Source of the DNA: Clostridia bacterium
Lineage (GTDB): Bacteria; Bacillota_A; Clostridia; Oscillospirales; CAG-272
Assembly (NCBI GenBank): GCA_017652965.1
Contig: JAGBZZ010000111.1
Location: 1-10,581 of the forward strand
DNA: 10,581 nucleotides
Reading direction: 5' to 3'
Within the stretch, counting starts at the first letter, position 1; every line of letters starts with the position of its first letter. Both the position numbers and the translations under genes were made by a program. A model generated the notes under the pieces. It was given only the letters and a program-made list of their open reading frames with translations, had not been told where the DNA came from and ran no database searches. Of the stretch, positions 6,626 to 10,581 are shown in pieces.

Positions 6626-9600
6626 GTGGCACACAGCTTTACCCCCGAACAGCGTGAGGCGATCGACACGCGAGACCGTACGCTTCTTGTCTCGGCGGCG
6701 GCAGGATCGGGCAAGACCGCCACACTGACCGAGCGCATCATTGCCTCGCTTACCGACCCGCAAAGGCCGCTGGATCTTTCCCGCCTTGTAGTGGCCACCT
6801 TTACGAAGGATTCGGCCGCCGATATGCGCAAAAAGATCGCCGCCGCCCTGCAGGATGCCCTGGCACGTGACCCGCAAAACCGTCACCTTTTGCGCCAGCA
6901 GCTGCTTTTGCCCTCGGCCTCCATCTCCACGATCGATAGCTTCTGCGGCCGCCTTTTGCGCCGCCATGCCGAGGAGGCAGGCCTCACCTCGGGCTTTCGC
7001 GTAGCCGACCCTGCCGAGGACGCCCTGCTTTCCCTGCAGGTGCTTGAGGAGCTTTTGGACGAGCTGTACGCCGGCGAATGCCCCGAGGTGGGCGCGGCCG
7101 AGCTTTGCCGCCTTTCCGAGACCCTGACCTCGGCCAAAAGCGAGGGTGAGATCTCGGCGCATCTGCACGCCCTTTACGAGGAGCTTTTGCACGGTGTGCG
7201 GGGGATAGAGGCCCTGGCCGATGCGCGTGACGGCTACCGCGCCGCCGCCTCCTTGCCCTGGCTTAAGACTCCCTTTGGCGCGGCCGAGGCAGACCGCTTT
7301 GCCGGGATCCTATCCGGTCTTGCCGATGCCTACCGCGAGGCGGTTTCTTATCTTGAGGGGCTTGACGAGCGCTCGCTTGCCACCCGCCTGCCCTACGCCT
7401 TGGAGGAGGAGGCCCTGCTTCGCCGCTTGGCCGCCCTTTTGCGCACCCGGGATGAAAATGCCCGCGCGGCCTTTGATATCAGCCGCCCCTCGATGCCCGC
7501 CGTCCGCAAGGGGGACTGCGAGGAAAACCGTGCGCTTAGCCTTATCCACAAGCAGGTTCTCGGGGTAATCGGGGATATTCGTAAAGACTACTTTGCATAT
7601 ACGGATGAAGAATCTGCCCGTCTGTGCCGCGAGCTTGCCGAAATGTGCGACCTCCTTTACCGGGTGCTTTCGCTTTACGATGCCCGCTTTACGGCCGAAA
7701 AGCGCCGCCGTGGGCTTTGCAGCTTTCTGGATATCGAGCGGCTCACCTACGCCCTGCTTATAAGGGATGGTAGCCCGACCCCCCTGGCACGCACGCTTGC
7801 CGAGGGGATCGACGGGATCTATATCGATGAGTTTCAGGACGTCAACGCTCTGCAGTACGGCATCATCCGCGCGATCGCCAAGGAGGACGATCTTTTCACG
7901 GTTGGGGACGTCAAGCAGTGTATTTACGCCTTCCGCCATGCCGACCCCTCCATTTTTGCCTCCCTGCGGGAGCGCTATCCCCGCCTTGCTGCGGGGGGAG
8001 AGGCTGTGCCGTCCACCATCTATTTTCGCGGCAATTTCCGTTGTGACGAGCCGGTCGTGCGGTACGTCAATCGCCTCGCGGGGCGGCTTTTCCGCCTGGC
8101 GGGCGGCACGGTTGCCTATACCGAGGACGATGACCTGTGCTACAAAAAGCTCCCTCCCGTTGGGCAGGAGCCGGTGCGCACCCATATTTTTGAGATGCCC
8201 ACCCCCACCGAGGGGCGTGCCTACAGCGATGCGGAAAGAGAAGCGCTTGCCATGCGTGAGGCTACGTTTGTGGCCGAGGAGATCCGCCATCTTTTGAAAA
8301 ACGGCCGCAAAAATAACGGCGAGCCGATCCGCCCCTCGGACATTACCCTGCTTTTCAGAAACCGCTCGGCCATGCCCCTGTTTGCCGCCGCACTTTCCGA
8401 GGTTGCCCCGGTCAGCCAGGGGGAGGAGACCGATTTCTTCCTGAATCCCGAGGTGCTTTTGGCACTTTCGCTTTTGTACACGGTGGACAACCCCCACAGG
8501 GACGTCTACCTGGCCGCCGCACTGCGCTCGCCCGTTTTCGGCTTTACCCTTAGCGAGCTGACGGTCATCCGCCGTGAGATGCGCACCGCCGCCGACCTGT
8601 ACGATGCCCTGTGCGCCTACCAGGATGCGCACCCCGATTTCGAGAAGGGAAAACGTTTTCTCACGCGTCTTGACTCCTGGCGGCGCCTGGCCGAGGGCGA
8701 GACGGTAGGAAACCTTGTGCTTACCGTCTTCCGTGAGGCGGGGCTTCTTTTACTGGCAGGACGCGGGAGCGAGGAGCATCACGACAACCTCTTCCGCCTT
8801 TATCAGTATGCAAGAAGCTTTGAGGCCTCCTCCTACCAGGGGCTTTATAACTTTATTTCCTATCTGAACACCGCCATTGAGAACCGCACCACCCTCATTA
8901 AGCCGAACGCCGAGGCCAAGGCCGATGCCGTGCGCTTTATGACCGTGCATGGCTCCAAGGGGCTGGAGTTCCCCGTGGTCTTCTTCTGCAATACCGACCA
9001 CACCTTCAGCACCAAGGTCACCGAGCCGCCCATCCTCTTTGACCGTGAATACGGACCCGTGTGCCGTCTTTTGACCGAAAACGGCGAGGCGATCGCCGAA
9101 AATCCGATCCGCACCCTGGTGGCGGGGCGCCTGCGCCGCGCTCAGGCCGAGGAGGAGATCCGCCTTTTGTACGTCGCCCTGACCCGCGCCCGTGAGCGGC
9201 TGTACGTCACGGGGGCCTCGACAAGCCTTGATAAAAAGGTCGCCGAGGAGACGGCCACGCTTGCCGTCCTTCCACACGCCTGGTATATCCTGTCCCGCTC
9301 CTCGCTGCTTGCCTGGATCCTGCCGATCCTTTCGGGGGAGGGGGATCCGTATCTTACCCTGCATCCCCTGCCTCAGCCCGGGGAGGTTGCCCTCCCTGAG
9401 AAGAAGGAAACCGATTTCGCAAAGCCCGCCGAGGACAAGCCGAGCGCCGATGCCGCCACACTTGCCGCGCTCCTCGGCCGCCGCCTGCATTTTAGCTATC
9501 CCGACGAAGCCCTGACCCGCCTGCCCGAAAAGCTTTCGGTCTCGCGGCTTAGCCCCACCGTCCTTGACGGGAGCGAGCGGGAGGTGGCCACGGTATCCCT

Positions 9601-10213
9601 GCCCGAGGAGCATCGCCCCTCTGTCCCGCTCTTTCTTTCCGGGCGGCGGGAGGACGAGGCCGCGCTTTCGGGGACGGCGACCCACCTCTTTTTGCAGTTC
9701 TGCGACCTTTCACGCCTCTCGGCCGAGACGGTAGAGGAGGAGATCGCGCGGCTTGTCACGCGGCAGTTTTTACTGCCCGAGGATGCCGCCCGCGTGCGGC
9801 GGGACGAGATCGCCCTCTTTTGTCGCTCCGCCCTCTTTTCGCGGTTGCGCGCGGGGACGGTACGGCGCGAGGTGCGCTTTCACGCCCTTTTGCCCGCCGA
9901 GAAATTTGCCGGGGAGGCCGACCGCCGCGAGGCGCTTTGCGGGCGTGAGCTTTTGGTGCAGGGCGTTATCGACTGCCTCATTGAGGAGGAGGACGGCTAC
10001 GTGCTGATCGACTATAAGACCGACCGCCTCACCCCTACCGAGCTTGCCGACCCCCGCCTTGCCGCCAAAAAGCTGACCGAGCGGCACGCCCCTCAGCTTT
10101 CCTATTACGCCGCCGCCTGCCGCCGCATGTACGGCACACCCCCGCGCGAGGTGCTGATCTACTCCCTGCCGCTTGGCGACACGGTCGCCGTGCCCCTGTC
10201 CGAGGAGGAATAA
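6626..10213 (+). CDS. addA: ATP-dependent helicase/nuclease subunit A of AddAB
   Basis: AddA is the 3'-5' UvrD/Rep-type motor and nuclease of AddAB, which resects double-strand breaks for RecA loading. The 1195 residues fit the family (1232 in Bacillus subtilis). Helicase motifs in order: Q motif FTPEQREAI (5-13), Walker A AAAGSGKT (24-31), ATFTKDSAADMR, motif II DEFQD (401-405), motif III GDVKQCIYAFR (427-437), YFRGNFR, TVHGSKGLEFP (773-783) and LLYVALTRARERLY (848-861). The RecB-family nuclease domain at the C-terminus keeps H1020 in GTATH, D1116 in GVID, D1129 and K1131 in LIDYKTD, and QLSYY (1157-1161), so it should be active. Start: GTG at 6626, six bases after AAAGGAGA. addB usually lies directly upstream of addA in Firmicutes; here truB is upstream and a convergent gene downstream. 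No strong promoter is visible in the 92-base gap, so expression may come from read-through or a weak promoter. Confidence 0.96.
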   Translation: MAHSFTPEQREAIDTRDRTLLVSAAAGSGKTATLTERIIASLTDPQRPLDLSRLVVATFTKDSAADMRKKIAAALQDALARDPQNRHLLRQQLLLPSASISTIDSFCGRLLRRHAEEAGLTSGFRVADPAEDALLSLQVLEELLDELYAGECPEVGAAELCRLSETLTSAKSEGEISAHLHALYEELLHGVRGIEALADARDGYRAAASLPWLKTPFGAAEADRFAGILSGLADAYREAVSYLEGLDERSLATRLPYALEEEALLRRLAALLRTRDENARAAFDISRPSMPAVRKGDCEENRALSLIHKQVLGVIGDIRKDYFAYTDEESARLCRELAEMCDLLYRVLSLYDARFTAEKRRRGLCSFLDIERLTYALLIRDGSPTPLARTLAEGIDGIYIDEFQDVNALQYGIIRAIAKEDDLFTVGDVKQCIYAFRHADPSIFASLRERYPRLAAGGEAVPSTIYFRGNFRCDEPVVRYVNRLAGRLFRLAGGTVAYTEDDDLCYKKLPPVGQEPVRTHIFEMPTPTEGRAYSDAEREALAMREATFVAEEIRHLLKNGRKNNGEPIRPSDITLLFRNRSAMPLFAAALSEVAPVSQGEETDFFLNPEVLLALSLLYTVDNPHRDVYLAAALRSPVFGFTLSELTVIRREMRTAADLYDALCAYQDAHPDFEKGKRFLTRLDSWRRLAEGETVGNLVLTVFREAGLLLLAGRGSEEHHDNLFRLYQYARSFEASSYQGLYNFISYLNTAIENRTTLIKPNAEAKADAVRFMTVHGSKGLEFPVVFFCNTDHTFSTKVTEPPILFDREYGPVCRLLTENGEAIAENPIRTLVAGRLRRAQAEEEIRLLYVALTRARERLYVTGASTSLDKKVAEETATLAVLPHAWYILSRSSLLAWILPILSGEGDPYLTLHPLPQPGEVALPEKKETDFAKPAEDKPSADAATLAALLGRRLHFSYPDEALTRLPEKLSVSRLSPTVLDGSEREVATVSLPEEHRPSVPLFLSGRREDEAALSGTATHLFLQFCDLSRLSAETVEEEIARLVTRQFLLPEDAARVRRDEIALFCRSALFSRLRAGTVRREVRFHALLPAEKFAGEADRREALCGRELLVQGVIDCLIEEEDGYVLIDYKTDRLTPTELADPRLAAKKLTERHAPQLSYYAAACRRMYGTPPREVLIYSLPLGDTVAVPLSEEE

Positions 10214-10220
10214 AAAAGAA

Positions 10221-10255
10221 AAAAAGAGAACGGACGTCAAATCCGTTCTCTTTTT
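10221..10255 (+). terminator. Bidirectional terminator between addA and the convergent right-edge gene
   Basis: The 14-base arms 10221-10234 and 10242-10255 are perfect inverted copies (AAAAAGAGAACGGA / TCCGTTCTCTTTTT) around a 7-base loop CGTCAAA. The + strand ends in five T, 7 bases after the addA stop. The - strand continues into a long T-rich run opposite the A-rich 10212-10225, so it should also end the - strand gene, whose stop is 14 bases away. Confidence 0.9.
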
Positions 10256-10269
10256 CGTTGTGCTGTTGA

Positions 10270-10581
10270 TCAGCCCTTGCCAAACAGGCGTGCAAAGAAC
10301 CCGGGGCCCTTTTTCATTGCGGGCTTAGGTGTTATGCCTGCCGCAATGTCCTCGTCCGAGGCAAGCCCTGTGATCTCTCCCGAGGCAAGCTCCTTGGCAA
10401 AGTGCTTCTTCACGTTTTCGTGGAAGGCTTGCAGTTCATCTTTGGTGCAAAGCCGGGGATAAACGACCTCCCCGCCGAAAATACCGCCATACGTGTAGAG
10501 AAGCTTGCCGTAGACGTCGGTTACCCGTATTTGAAGGCGTTCGTCGGATACCAGCACGGTGGTGGCGGTTGACTTGGAATA
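10270..10581 (-). CDS. Unrecognised protein, C-terminal 103 residues (5' end outside window)
   Basis: I do not recognise this gene. The frame is open from the right edge (first visible residues YSKSTATT) to a TGA at 10270. A GTG at 10557 has no Shine-Dalgarno sequence before it, so the true start probably lies outside. The visible part begins with a beta-rich stretch (VLVSDERLQIRVTDVYGKLL, about residues 9-28), then a Gly/Tyr-rich turn (YTYGGIFGGE) and a charged helix (about 46-66, DELQAFHENVKKHF). An acidic Ala/Gly linker and a basic, aromatic tail KKGPGFFARLFGKG at the very C-terminus follow. The tail could be a short amphipathic membrane- or partner-binding helix, but that is inference. 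Codon use resembles the neighbours, and the position directly before a strong terminator supports a real gene. No catalytic motif is visible. Confidence 0.75.
   Translation of the reverse strand, partial: YSKSTATTVLVSDERLQIRVTDVYGKLLYTYGGIFGGEVVYPRLCTKDELQAFHENVKKHFAKELASGEITGLASDEDIAAGITPKPAMKKGPGFFARLFGKG

Noticed and set aside
7310..8632. A 440-codon open frame on the - strand opposite addA
   Set aside because: It lies inside intact addA helicase motifs. Its translation shows no family features and is explained by codon bias on the coding strand.
3341..9096. Three copies of the palindrome GCGATCGC (3341, 7871, 9089), the cyanobacterial HIP1 octamer
   Set aside because: All lie inside coding sequence rich in Ala-Ile and Gly-Asp-Arg type codons; three copies in 10 kb of GC-rich DNA are plausibly codon-driven and not a functional repeat.
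8750..9685. A 311-codon open frame on the - strand within addA
   Set aside because: It is antisense to conserved motifs (TVHGSKGLEFP, YVALTRARERLY) and shows no independent evidence of coding.

Overview
The window is a GC-rich stretch of bacterial chromosome (by eye roughly two thirds G+C), tightly packed with housekeeping and sporulation genes. SpoIIE and an AddA-type helicase-nuclease (rather than RecBCD) point to an endospore-forming, or recently spore-forming, Firmicute. The high GC and the clostridial look of the proteins suggest a high-GC member of the Clostridia. I cannot place it at order or genus level from sequence alone.

Layout from left to right: (1) the 3' two thirds of alaS (alanyl-tRNA synthetase) on the + strand, cut by the window start and closed by a strong hairpin terminator. 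(2) Convergent to it, spoIIE on the - strand, the membrane PP2C phosphatase that activates sigma-F in the forespore. (3) A divergent intergenic region of about 240 bp carrying a good sigma-A promoter for the rightward genes and a Spo0A-type candidate promoter for spoIIE. (4) alr (alanine racemase) and truB (tRNA pseudouridine-55 synthase), overlapping by 35 bp and so very probably one transcription unit. (5) A short gap with duplicated hairpin/T-tract units. (6) addA, the large helicase-nuclease subunit of the AddAB double-strand-break repair complex, without addB beside it. (7) A perfect inverted-repeat terminator, then the 3' end of an unrecognised gene on the - strand that runs off the right edge.

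The genes serve translation (alaS, truB), cell wall precursor supply (alr makes D-alanine), sporulation (spoIIE) and recombination (addA). No shared pathway is evident beyond the alr-truB operon. Convergent gene pairs are separated by bidirectional terminators. I see no mobile element, CRISPR array, tRNA, rRNA, toxin-antitoxin pair or defence island. I did not find a previously undescribed system. The points most worth a second look are the spoIIE promoter architecture, the solitary addA, the duplicated terminator-like repeat before it, and the unrecognised partial gene at the right edge.
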